A DNA stretch of 64,000 nucleotides, taken from Gemmobacter caeni. Its GTDB lineage: Bacteria > Pseudomonadota > Alphaproteobacteria > Rhodobacterales > Rhodobacteraceae. Of this stretch, positions 35,290 to 43,115 are shown one piece after another (position 1 is the stretch's first letter; every line of letters starts with the position of its first letter). Made by a program: the position numbers and the translations under genes. The stretch lies in contig NZ_QBKP01000013.1 of the NCBI RefSeq assembly GCF_003054195.1, positions 1-64,000 on the forward strand, read 5' to 3'. The notes under the pieces are model-generated. The model was not told the origin of the DNA. It saw nothing but the letters and a program-made list of their open reading frames with translations, and did not search any database.

Positions 35290-35659
35290 TATTTGTTTAC
35301 TCCCGTTACCCTAGCCTTTGTCAGATGGCAAAGCCCCCATATCTAATGCAGGCAAAGATAAGGAGAAGCGTCATGTCTGTGCCCAAATTTCCGCTTTTTG
35401 GTATGAAGAAACTGCTCTAGCAGAGATTCCCCATGCGGCGTTCCATTTGTGATGAAGGTGACCCGACCTTGTGCGCTAGACAAGCGTTTTCTGCTCGGAG
35501 CGGAGTCCGTGGCCTGTCCAGTCCCTCATCGCTACTATCGTGGCCGAGTGTTTGCTGCGTAGCAAGATGAACGGCAGCTTCCGAGAGCGCGGGAAGGCAG
35601 CACAAGTCGAGGTCGACCGGCGGCTATGGGCCGGTCTCGATCACGGGAAGTCACGGCCC
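35290..35659. other. 370-bp gap between patatin and TetR genes
   Basis: It holds the patatin promoter region. There is also a tiny frame at 35373-35420 (MSVPKFPLFGMKKLL) with a good AAGGAG site that may be a leader peptide or a gene remnant. Nothing else is recognised. Confidence 0.35.
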
Positions 35660-36286
35660 CTACGCGAACGCGACTGAAATCTCGGATGGGAGCTTTGAGG
35701 GACAGGCTGGAAACAGGCGGCAAAGCAACTCCAGAGCTCTGTCGGAACGTTGCCGGATTTCTGTGGCGTCAGGGGGCGGCATTCGGCCGATCACCCGGCG
35801 GATCTGCAGATCACCCAGCAGTAGCCCGAGATAGATCTCGGTGATCTGCGCAGGGTCGTCGCTCTCCATTGCCCGGTCGAACAAGCCGGTCAACTGTGGC
35901 GCAATAGAGCCGCGCCCAGTTTCGGCAATGATCCGACCGAGATCGCCGCTGGGGTCGGCCGCCGCCGCCCGGTTCAGGGCAACAACTTCCTCGCTGGTGA
36001 GAACCGCGATTAACCGGGGGCCGAACTCCTGCAGGGCGGCAATCGGATCACGGAATGTGGCGGCCGACATCAACAGCCCGTCACGCAGTTCCTCGATATT
36101 GGCCTGCACCATCGCGCGGAACAGGCCCGGCTTGTCGCCATACCATTTGTAAAGCGTTTCAAGCGAGGCTCCAACTGCCTTGGCAACAGAGGCCATCGTT
36201 GTCGCGGCATAACCATGCTGGACAAGCAGCGCCAGCGCAGCCTGCTCGATCTCTTTTCGCCGCGCCTTCTGTGCTTCTTGCCGCAT
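35660..36286 (-). CDS. TetR-family repressor
   Basis: The 208-residue protein has a TetR-type N-terminal helix-turn-helix: RKEIEQAALALLVQHGYAAT, then MASVAKAVGASLETLYKWYG. Its C-terminal all-helical domain would bind a ligand. It is divergent from the membrane/exporter operon at 36392 with about 105 bp between them, and two palindromic 14-bp sites lie in that gap. It therefore likely represses both itself and the exporter operon and is released by a substrate of the LysE-like exporter. Confidence 0.85.
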   Translation of the reverse strand: MRQEAQKARRKEIEQAALALLVQHGYAATTMASVAKAVGASLETLYKWYGDKPGLFRAMVQANIEELRDGLLMSAATFRDPIAALQEFGPRLIAVLTSEEVVALNRAAAADPSGDLGRIIAETGRGSIAPQLTGLFDRAMESDDPAQITEIYLGLLLGDLQIRRVIGRMPPPDATEIRQRSDRALELLCRLFPACPSKLPSEISVAFA

Positions 36287-36323
36287 GTACCTTCGCTCCT
36301 GAATGTCCGCGTTGACAGGATCA

Positions 36324-36365
36324 GTAATTGTAGTTACGGATTATCGCAACCGTAATATAAGTTAC
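36324..36365. promoter_or_regulatory. Pair of TetR-type operators
   Basis: Two 14-bp palindromes, GTAATTGTAGTTAC (36324-36337) and GTAATATAAGTTAC (36352-36365), share GTAA-N6-TTAC. They are 28 bp apart centre to centre. They lie between the divergent TetR gene and its presumed target operon, close to the latter's ribosome site. Confidence 0.65.
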
Positions 36366-36391
36366 ACATATCTTTGGCCGGAGGGCCCATC

Positions 36392-36763
36392 TTGTCCGAA
36401 TCCCGTTCGATCTCCGCCGCGCTGAGCGTGCTGATCATCCTTCAACTGGTCATGCTGGGCGCCCTTTACGCGCAGGTGCCGCCGCATCCGCCCGCGACGA
36501 TTCCGCTTTTCGCAATCGCCCCGTTCCTCGCTGTCGCCCTTGCGACTGCGGCTGCTGCTTTGATCATCGGTCCCCTTGCCAGCCGGACGGGCAAGGTGCT
36601 CAGCCTGCTTGCCGCGCTGATGGCCATGCTGTCCTTTGGCCCCCAGAAATATCTGGACCTGCAGTTTCCGCTGATATGGCCCGCCGTTCTGACGGCACAG
36701 GTCGCCGTCATCGCGATTTTCATTGGAGTGCTGATCCGTCAGGGGCATCGTTCGGCAAGATGA
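36392..36763 (+). CDS. Small integral membrane protein, 123 aa
   Basis: The TTG start at 36392 follows GGAGGG at a 6-base distance and is preferred over TTG 36374. The protein has four hydrophobic segments: ALSVLIILQLVMLGALYAQV; LFAIAPFLAVALATAAAALI; VLSLLAALMAMLSFGP; and WPAVLTAQVAVIAIFIGVLI. No family is assigned. It overlaps the DUF1772 gene by 4 bp and is the first gene of the TetR-controlled operon. Confidence 0.7.
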   Translation: MSESRSISAALSVLIILQLVMLGALYAQVPPHPPATIPLFAIAPFLAVALATAAAALIIGPLASRTGKVLSLLAALMAMLSFGPQKYLDLQFPLIWPAVLTAQVAVIAIFIGVLIRQGHRSAR

Positions 36764-37287
36764 CGTGGTTTGCGCCGCTCAAGGCATCGGCATTACTCAC
36801 CCTGCCGCTGCTAGTTTCAGTTAGTTTCAGCGAGGCATGTTTCGACTTCTTATCTGCCCGGCAAAGTTCAGCCCTGCGCGATCTGGACATGATCAACCCG
36901 GCCAGGGCCATCGAGGCCATGCAGGTGATGAACGCCTCTCTCCGTAATCCGCTTTTCGGCGCCGTCTACTTCGGAACGCCTTTTGCTCTGACATTGGCGG
37001 TCGTCATGATGGCCGTTCTGCGGGCAAGAGTCGCCGCCGCGGTGCTGGGTCTCGGGCTTGCCGTGCATATGATCGGAGTCTTTGGGGGCATTGTCGCGCC
37101 CAATGTGCCGCTGAATCGGGAACTTGCCGCAGTCGATGCCCGGGCGCCGGGCGGCGACACAATCTGGCGGGCCTATTCCACGCGCTGGCAGTCGGCCAAC
37201 CTGAGCCGGATGATCGCCGCCGGTGGCAGCCTGATGCTGGTTGCCGCCACACTCACTGCTGCTGTCCAGAACCGGAGAAGATCATGA
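36760..37287 (+). CDS. DUF1772 membrane protein
   Basis: The 175-residue protein begins MTWFAPLKASALLTLPLLVS and has four predicted membrane helices. NPARAIEAMQVMNASLRNPL and VPLNRELAAVDARAPG match the DUF1772 (anthrone oxygenase-like) pattern, with a conserved RW...N near the C-terminus (RWQSANLSR). Some relatives act on anthrones or other small aromatic molecules; most are uncharacterised. It overlaps both neighbours by 4 bp, so it belongs to one operon with the LysE exporter. Confidence 0.75.
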   Translation: MTWFAPLKASALLTLPLLVSVSFSEACFDFLSARQSSALRDLDMINPARAIEAMQVMNASLRNPLFGAVYFGTPFALTLAVVMMAVLRARVAAAVLGLGLAVHMIGVFGGIVAPNVPLNRELAAVDARAPGGDTIWRAYSTRWQSANLSRMIAAGGSLMLVAATLTAAVQNRRRS

Positions 37288-37904
37288 GCATTACCCTTCT
37301 GACCTTTGCGCTTGCGGCTTTGTTAACCGTCGCAATGCCGGGGCCGACCTCCCTGTTGGCCTTCTCCAACGGGGCCCGCCACGGGCTGCGCGATGCCGGT
37401 TTCGGAATCGCGGGGGCGGTGTTTTCAGACCTGGTTCTGATCGCCGCTGTCTCGGCCGGTCTGGGTGTGCTGCTCTCCACCTCGCAGCTTTTGTTCTCGG
37501 CCGTGAAATGGCTGGGGGTGGCCTATCTGGCCTATATCGGTCTGCGGCTGCTTTTCAGCAAGGCCGCCTCTGCCGAAGCACCGACGGCTCAGGTCACAGA
37601 GGTGCGCCGCCTGTTCTCGCGCAGTTTCCTTGTCGCCGTCACAAATCCCAAAGGTTACCTGTTCTTCACAGCGCTTCTCCCCCAGTTCATCGATGCCGCC
37701 GCGCCAGTCCTGCCGCAATACCTGCTTCTGGCGGTGACTTTCTCACTGATCGACCTGGCGGTCCTGCTGGCCTATGCGGCGGCAGGCAGGCGTTGCGCGG
37801 GACGCTTTGGTACGAGGCTGATCACCCGGATGGACCGGGTCTGCGGTGGCGTCTTCCTTGCGCTGGCGGGGGGATTGGCCATGCTTCGGCGCGTGGGGGT
37901 GTGA
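37284..37904 (+). CDS. LysE/RhtB-family exporter
   Basis: The 206-residue protein has six predicted membrane helices and the family signature near the N-terminus, AMPGPTSLLAFSNGARHG. NPKGYLFFTALLPQF follows in the centre. The LysE/RhtB family exports amino acids or related metabolites. The TetR regulator and tight coupling with the DUF1772 gene suggest export of a compound sensed by the regulator. The substrate cannot be deduced. Confidence 0.85.
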   Translation: MSITLLTFALAALLTVAMPGPTSLLAFSNGARHGLRDAGFGIAGAVFSDLVLIAAVSAGLGVLLSTSQLLFSAVKWLGVAYLAYIGLRLLFSKAASAEAPTAQVTEVRRLFSRSFLVAVTNPKGYLFFTALLPQFIDAAAPVLPQYLLLAVTFSLIDLAVLLAYAAAGRRCAGRFGTRLITRMDRVCGGVFLALAGGLAMLRRVGV

Positions 37905-38206
37905 TGCTGCTGCGCCATGTCGTGTTCTTCTCCGCCCGGAATCGCGCGGATGTAGAGCGGCTTTACGAAGGCTTGCTTCTCCTGACCCAGATCCCCCATG
38001 GCCGCGTGGAGATCGGGCGCAACCTCGGGATCGACACCCTGTCCGCCCCTGTCGATTTCGTTGTTTATGGTGAGTTCGCGGATGAAGCAGAGTTGGCTCG
38101 CTACAAGGCGCATCCGGCCTATGCCGCCTCGATATCCATCGCTCGCCCCTTGCGCGAGCTGCGGGTTGTGGCAGATTTCCACGCGGGTCTTGCGGAAGGT
38201 GCCTGA
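37904..38206 (+). CDS. Dabb-domain (stress-responsive alpha-beta barrel) protein
   Basis: The 100-residue protein starts MLLRHVVFFSARNRADVERL and has the Dabb pattern of an initial RHVVFF strand, a helix, and LSAPVDFVVYGEFADEAELA, followed by YKAHPAY. Dabb proteins form dimeric ferredoxin-like barrels, and some cyclise or oxidise small aromatic molecules. It overlaps the exporter stop by one base (TGATG) and closes the TetR-linked operon. Confidence 0.75.
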   Translation: MLLRHVVFFSARNRADVERLYEGLLLLTQIPHGRVEIGRNLGIDTLSAPVDFVVYGEFADEAELARYKAHPAYAASISIARPLRELRVVADFHAGLAEGA

Positions 38207-38842
38207 GTGACGATTTACTGTGTCGATGTCTCCCTCGTGGCTGCGCACCGCATCGGGGCACATATCCTGCCCCCGGATGGCAAGAATCTGTGTGACGACG
38301 AAGATGCGGAGGGGGTCTGGTTCTCGCCAAGCCTTGATGGCGCCCGCGCCTTGAATGATGCCGAGGTGTCGGTATTGCAGCGCAGCCGGATTGAGCTGAT
38401 GCAAAAGCCCGTGCGCCCGCTGCACAGTGCCGGGATCCATCACAACCTGATGATCGTCAGCACCGAATTCGCCGCCATGGCCGAGGAAATGGCACCGGGC
38501 AGGCACCAATTCGTGCCGCTGTCGGATGTCTGGTTCTACAAAGCCAAGGAGCCCTCGCCGGGCCGCTATCTGGCCGCGCTGATCATGGATTATGCACCGA
38601 CCGTCGATCTGGAAAAGTCGCGGATAATGCGCCAATTCTTGCCTCATCTGCAAAAGACGGCGGTCCGACTGTCGGCTATATATCCCGTTCAAAGGGTCGT
38701 TCGCACGGATACCGCCTTGGGGCGCAGCCTCTGGGCGGATGAGGTGACCGGGGCGATCTTCTGCACCGAGGATTTCCGCAAGCGAGCCAAGGTCCTAGGT
38801 GGCACACTGGGGCTGGGTTTCGGGGAATGCACTGAAATATGA
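38207..38842 (+). CDS. Possible immunity-type protein (Imm11/Imm43-like), 211 aa
   Basis: The GTG start at 38207 abuts the Dabb stop. The protein contains HHNLMIVSTEFAAMAEEMAP and GRHQFVPLSDVWF, a pattern reminiscent of Imm11/Imm43 immunity proteins (VS...L...E...G.HQF.P). No polymorphic toxin gene is visible nearby, so if this is an immunity gene it is an orphan. It overlaps the next gene by 4 bp. Confidence in the family is low; the gene itself looks real. Confidence 0.55.
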   Translation: MTIYCVDVSLVAAHRIGAHILPPDGKNLCDDEDAEGVWFSPSLDGARALNDAEVSVLQRSRIELMQKPVRPLHSAGIHHNLMIVSTEFAAMAEEMAPGRHQFVPLSDVWFYKAKEPSPGRYLAALIMDYAPTVDLEKSRIMRQFLPHLQKTAVRLSAIYPVQRVVRTDTALGRSLWADEVTGAIFCTEDFRKRAKVLGGTLGLGFGECTEI

Positions 38843-39213
38843 CACGAGACGCCAAGAGAAGCGCGGCCACAGACAGGGAAACATCGCGCCCGCGGATGCT
38901 GGCCCGTCTGTCAGGGGTTCTTGCTGGCTGCGCCGCCGCCCTGATCCTTGGGGTTTTTTGTGTGGTGGTGGCGGATGTTCTGGTATTGCCCGAGGGGACG
39001 AGGGCGGCGTCAAACGCTCCGCCTGGCCCGCCAAAGGGACTGGTGTTCTTGTTCAGCACCGCGTTTTTGCCGGGGTTCGCCGCTTTTCTGCTTTATCCCG
39101 TGACGCTACATCGTCGCCGAAGGGGCCTGACTGCGGCTGTAGAACTTGAGATACTCATCATCCTCGCCGCATGCTTCACACTTTGGATGGGCTTCGTGCT
39201 GGCGGCTATGTGA
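38839..39213 (+). CDS. Small membrane protein, 124 aa
   Basis: After a charged N-terminus, three hydrophobic segments are seen: VLAGCAAALILGVFCVVVAD; LVFLFSTAFLPGFAAFLLYP; and LEILIILAACFTLWMGFVLA. A proline-rich loop (SNAPPGPPKG) separates the first two. It overlaps the upstream gene by 4 bp. Function unknown; it may partner the 211 aa protein. Confidence 0.6.
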   Translation: MTRDAKRSAATDRETSRPRMLARLSGVLAGCAAALILGVFCVVVADVLVLPEGTRAASNAPPGPPKGLVFLFSTAFLPGFAAFLLYPVTLHRRRRGLTAAVELEILIILAACFTLWMGFVLAAM

Positions 39214-39233
39214 CGACGGCTTGAGGGACGAGA

Positions 39234-40049
39234 ATGTCAAGATCAGCACAGCGCAACATATTGCCTGTCCACCAGAATGATCGCCGCACCCGATCCAGGC
39301 GATTGCGGATACTGGCTGTTCCCGTTTACTCGATTGCTGCGGTGCTGCTGCTCTCTTCTGCCGTGCAGGCGAAGAAGGTGCTTTATTCGAAGATCCTGAT
39401 CGCCGCCGAGACCATATTGCCGCAATGCGCGGATCTGCCGGCGGGGAGCTGCGCCTATCCGCTGTTCATCGGAGCGCACTCGCCGCGAATGAAGGGGCGT
39501 CCGGAGGAGGGTTTGCCCCCGGCGCTGAGCAACCTGCCCGGAGCGCGCTTCAATACGGCGTTCTCATTTTCCCAAACCGACCCGGATCTCTGCCAGCTGG
39601 AGACATTCGCGGGCGATCTGTCGCGGGCGGCAGTTTGGGTAGGTCAAAAGGCGACCGGAACGGCTTGGCTGCAGCGCGTCGAGGGGGCAGCCAAAGCGTG
39701 CCAGGTCCACTATTCCCCGAGCATCAGAATGGGTGCAAATCAGGATCTGATCTGGCTCAGGGATGATCTCGGAGTGACCATCGTCGGATGGCGGTGGTGC
39801 TCCACGATCGCCGGAGAGGTGAAAGGCTGCGAGCTACACCTGACGCCCAGGCGGCGGGGCTGTGGCGTGAAGGAGGGACTCGAAATTACCGTGGCGGGTC
39901 TCTCGCCGCGCGCCAGCGAGGTGCTGCTTGGCGATCTTGCAGCCAGCGTCACGCGGCTGGCGGTCAATCTAATTATTCCCGTTTCGCTGGAGCATTGCCT
40001 CACCGATGGCCAGTTTGTCGATGTTGCGGGTTTTGTCCCGGATGATTGA
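39234..40049 (+). CDS. Membrane-anchored or secreted protein, 271 aa, unknown
   Basis: The protein has a basic N-terminus then a single hydrophobic helix (LAVPVYSIAAVLLLSSAVQA), which may be a signal peptide or anchor. The exported part has about eight cysteines (for example LPQCADLPAGSCAYPLFIGA), suggesting disulfide bonds in the periplasm. The ATG starts 20 bp after the previous gene, so it is probably in the same operon. No family is recognised. Confidence 0.6.
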   Translation: MSRSAQRNILPVHQNDRRTRSRRLRILAVPVYSIAAVLLLSSAVQAKKVLYSKILIAAETILPQCADLPAGSCAYPLFIGAHSPRMKGRPEEGLPPALSNLPGARFNTAFSFSQTDPDLCQLETFAGDLSRAAVWVGQKATGTAWLQRVEGAAKACQVHYSPSIRMGANQDLIWLRDDLGVTIVGWRWCSTIAGEVKGCELHLTPRRRGCGVKEGLEITVAGLSPRASEVLLGDLAASVTRLAVNLIIPVSLEHCLTDGQFVDVAGFVPDD

Positions 40050-40251
40050 GAGTACCGAAAAAGGGGCCAATTCCGGCGCGCCCCGAGCTCTGATGATCTT
40101 GCAAATTCAATGTGACGGGGGCGATCTGACAGGCCAACTGAGGCAGAGAGTCGCTTGAATCGTCCCGGAAACTGTCCAAACGATGGGGGCTCACTCTTCT
40201 CAGGATGAGCATGTTAGCGGGACATAACTTTCATTGAGCGCGCAGAGAGGT

Positions 40252-40497
40252 TTATGAAACGCCCCTCGGGTTTTCTTCCTTCAACAGCGACCAGGCATCG
40301 ACGTTCAGTCCTTGAGCGATGCGATGGAGGTTGTCGAGTGAGATGTTTTGCTCACCGCGCTCGACGGCGCTGAGATAGGTGCGGTTCAGGCCCGCTTCAT
40401 GTGCCAGAAACTCCTGTGACCAGCCTTTCTCGGCGCGCAACAGTCGCATGTTGCGGGCGAGGACGTCGCGCAGCGGGCTCCGGGGCGTGGTTTTCAT
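40252..40497 (-). CDS. XRE-family helix-turn-helix regulator
   Basis: The 81-residue protein is a single HTH_3 domain: LARNMRLLRAEKGWSQEFLA and LNRTYLSAVERGEQNISLDN, then a conserved LHRIAQGLNV. Similar small XRE proteins control restriction-modification or conjugation genes. Here no partner is adjacent on the same strand. The neighbouring 137 aa gene is divergent and could be its target. Confidence 0.8.
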   Translation of the reverse strand: MKTTPRSPLRDVLARNMRLLRAEKGWSQEFLAHEAGLNRTYLSAVERGEQNISLDNLHRIAQGLNVDAWSLLKEENPRGVS

Positions 40498-40602
40498 GCG
40501 GGATGCTATTGTGCATCACCGCTTTTAACTCTACCTGTTTTAAGATACATTCGTGGGCCACGCGATGGTTGCGGCCGCAGTGTCCGAGTTGAGGGTATCG
40601 GG

Positions 40603-41016
40603 GTGACAGTTTCAAAGCTTTCAAACGACAAGGTTGTTCAGAGGAGACTTGCCGCGTTTCTTGCAATGTTTACGGCGCCGCAATCAGTTGTTCCGACAGT
40701 CACATCCCAGAGGCGATGTGATCGGTCCGCGGCGGCCAGGACCCTGGATATTGTCCTTGAAATCCTGCTCGATGCTGGTCTTGGACTGGAAGCCGCGCCA
40801 TCCCTGCCACAGGATTCCTGCAACTGGTCGCTTCCGCGGGTTCTCTGCGCGCCGAAGAACGGATCAAGGTTCGAAATCACCATCGGTTTGCGAGGAGGAT
40901 ATGATTGCAGGGGGGTGATCGGAACAACTGTTGTTCGAAGCGAAGCTATGACGTTTGAAGCCCTGACCATGATGCTGCGAAGTCTCGCTGCGCTTGAGAT
41001 AGGTGAGGAGCTGTAG
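40603..41016 (+). CDS. Hypothetical protein, 137 aa
   Basis: The GTG start at 40603 gives MTVSKLSNDKVVQRRLAAFL. The central part is RTLDIVLEILLDAGLGLEAA and the C-terminus is helical. It has no recognised domain. The ribosome site is weak and the frame is only moderately convincing. It lies between the XRE regulator and the end of the secretion operon. Confidence 0.4.
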   Translation: MTVSKLSNDKVVQRRLAAFLAMFTAPQSVVPTVTSQRRCDRSAAARTLDIVLEILLDAGLGLEAAPSLPQDSCNWSLPRVLCAPKNGSRFEITIGLRGGYDCRGVIGTTVVRSEAMTFEALTMMLRSLAALEIGEEL

Positions 41017-41142
41017 ACAGCTGATCCGGCAGTGCGCCGGAAAGCCCGTCCCTATCCCGGTGAGCTACGATCTGAGAGCTCCAGGAACGCTTGCCGGGGT
41101 GCCTCTGTCGTAGAAAGTGCCCGTGGTTCACCAGAAGAGATC

Positions 41143-43113
41143 TCATGCTCCCATTTCCTGTATTTTCCTGGTGAACCTGCGCATGCGCGCCACAGCAACG
41201 ATCTGGTCTGGCCGGAAGGCCGCAAGATTTGCGTCCGGTCCTGACGAATCTGGCAGGTTGGCACCTTCGCCGGACTGGCCATTCTGCGCGAGGATTGGCT
41301 TTTCCGCCGCCATGAGTTCCGCCGCCAGTTTTGGTTCGGCCATGGCCGAAGCCGATCCCGGTTTTTCCGCTCGCACGAAATCCACCACCATTTTTTCGGC
41401 CAGCCGCCGCTCCAGCGCTTCCATTCGCGCGGTTAAAACCTGAACCGCGGCAGCCTCCTTCGGCGGATAGGGCAGGGGTCCCGCCTGCGCTTCGAAAAGG
41501 GTCTTGAAGGTCGTATCCTGGAAATAAACGATCCGATGGACCAAAAGCGGATTCTGCCGTTCCGGGACAAGGATGGCCTGATCCGGGTTCAGCCTCCGCA
41601 CCTCGTCGGGTGTCAGGAGGGGCCGCTCCTCCAACCGTCGGCTGACCGATCGCCGCTGCATGAAGTCCCGATCCCGCGACACGCTGTCCGACACCGAAAG
41701 CTTGGTCGTCTTGCCCAAGGCGTCCGAGATCTCTCCGGCGGTCTTCTTGTCGTTGGCCGCGAGGTAGAGCTTCATCCCGGCGGCAGATTCGAGCGACATG
41801 CGGACGTTCTCGCCATAGATGTTGTCGAGGCCGGGGATCGACTGGGTGATGATCGAGACGCGCGCGCCGTGGCCCGCGAGCTGTTTCAGGGCTTGTTCGA
41901 CGATGGGCATTGGCCCGAGCTGGTCGAATTCGTCGAGCATGACCATGACCGGCCAAGGCTCAGATTTCGGGTCGGGGAGGGTCGAGCGCATTGTCGCAAT
42001 GAGCTCGCCGAAGAAGAGCCGCACCAGCGGTGACAGGGTGCGGATGTCATCGGCGTTGACAACGACATAGATCGACATCGGGCGCTTGCGCAGATCCGTG
42101 AAGGAAAAGTCGTTACCGGAGGTTGCCCGATCCACCGCCGGGTTGTTCCAAAGTGTCATGCCCGCACCGCCCAGGACCGAGGCGTGGGACGACAGGGTCC
42201 GGTCGGAGTAGCCTGCAAACTTGCGGAAGGTTTGGGCAGCATTGGGGTGTTTCACCTCCTCGGCATGCTCGCCGTAAACCTCCTGCGTGGCACCACGGCC
42301 GAAGAGGATGCGGCTGATCTCGCCGATGGTCGGCTTGCCCCGCTCGATCGCCAGAAGCCCTGCAGCTACGAACAGTTCGCGCCCCTCGGTCAGGAAATCA
42401 CCAGCCGTCCCTTTGTCCGAAACCGTGAGGAAGTAGTCCGAGATCTTGGCAAGCTCCGTGTAGCGCTGTTCGGGATTTTCAATGCGGGAGACGCGCTCGA
42501 GCGGGTTGTAGCGATGGGTCGGGTGCTCGAAGTCGAAAGGCGAGAAGCGATAGACCGCATCGCCTTCGGCCTGCCGGTGCCGCGAGGTGGCCTCGAATAT
42601 CTCCCCTTTCACGTCGAGAACGACGATGCTGCCGTTGAAGAGGAGGGTGTTCGGGATAACATAGCCCACACCTTTCCCGGCGCGCGTGGGTGCGACGACG
42701 AGACAATGCGGGAACTTCTGGAACGTGGCGCTGACGTAAGGCGCGCGTTTTGAAGGTGTCCCGAGTTTGCCGAAGACCATGCCTGCGCCCAAGGGCTGCA
42801 AGAGGCCATTCGCCTTCATCTCGGCGCGAGCCTGGAATTTGGCCTGGCCATAGCCCGTCAGTTGTTGGCGGAAGGTCAGGGCGACCGCGGCGATCGTGAA
42901 GACCACAGTCGAGGCACCGACAATCTGCCAGGGCAGAACCCAAGGCACGGAGGTCAGCCGTGCGAAGCCGGGGAATTCCTCGATCAGGACGAATATGCCG
43001 GTCGCGTTCGGGTCGCGCCCCAGGATCAGGTTCAGCGCGAGGCCGCCGGCAATAAGGCCCACGAGCAGGCCGGCCGACAGACCGATCGGGAGGAGAAGCG
43101 CGATACGTTGCAT
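41143..43113 (-). CDS. virD4: VirD4/TraG-type IV coupling protein
   Basis: The 656-residue ATPase has two N-terminal membrane helices (about 5-31 and 63-80). Walker A is APTRAGKGVG (141-150), Walker B lies in VMVMLDEFDQLG, and the C-terminal tail is charged. It docks the relaxosome and other substrates at the inner membrane and pumps the strand into the VirB channel. It is the last gene of the secretion operon, 2 bp after the 719 aa gene. That adjacency suggests the 719 aa protein is a partner or substrate. Confidence 0.92.
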   Translation of the reverse strand: MQRIALLLPIGLSAGLLVGLIAGGLALNLILGRDPNATGIFVLIEEFPGFARLTSVPWVLPWQIVGASTVVFTIAAVALTFRQQLTGYGQAKFQARAEMKANGLLQPLGAGMVFGKLGTPSKRAPYVSATFQKFPHCLVVAPTRAGKGVGYVIPNTLLFNGSIVVLDVKGEIFEATSRHRQAEGDAVYRFSPFDFEHPTHRYNPLERVSRIENPEQRYTELAKISDYFLTVSDKGTAGDFLTEGRELFVAAGLLAIERGKPTIGEISRILFGRGATQEVYGEHAEEVKHPNAAQTFRKFAGYSDRTLSSHASVLGGAGMTLWNNPAVDRATSGNDFSFTDLRKRPMSIYVVVNADDIRTLSPLVRLFFGELIATMRSTLPDPKSEPWPVMVMLDEFDQLGPMPIVEQALKQLAGHGARVSIITQSIPGLDNIYGENVRMSLESAAGMKLYLAANDKKTAGEISDALGKTTKLSVSDSVSRDRDFMQRRSVSRRLEERPLLTPDEVRRLNPDQAILVPERQNPLLVHRIVYFQDTTFKTLFEAQAGPLPYPPKEAAAVQVLTARMEALERRLAEKMVVDFVRAEKPGSASAMAEPKLAAELMAAEKPILAQNGQSGEGANLPDSSGPDANLAAFRPDQIVAVARMRRFTRKIQEMGA

Positions 43114-43115
43114 GA

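Noticed and set aside
35373-35420. 15-codon frame with a strong ribosome site
   Set aside because: Too short to support on its own; may be a leader peptide or gene remnant, noted only in the gap entry.
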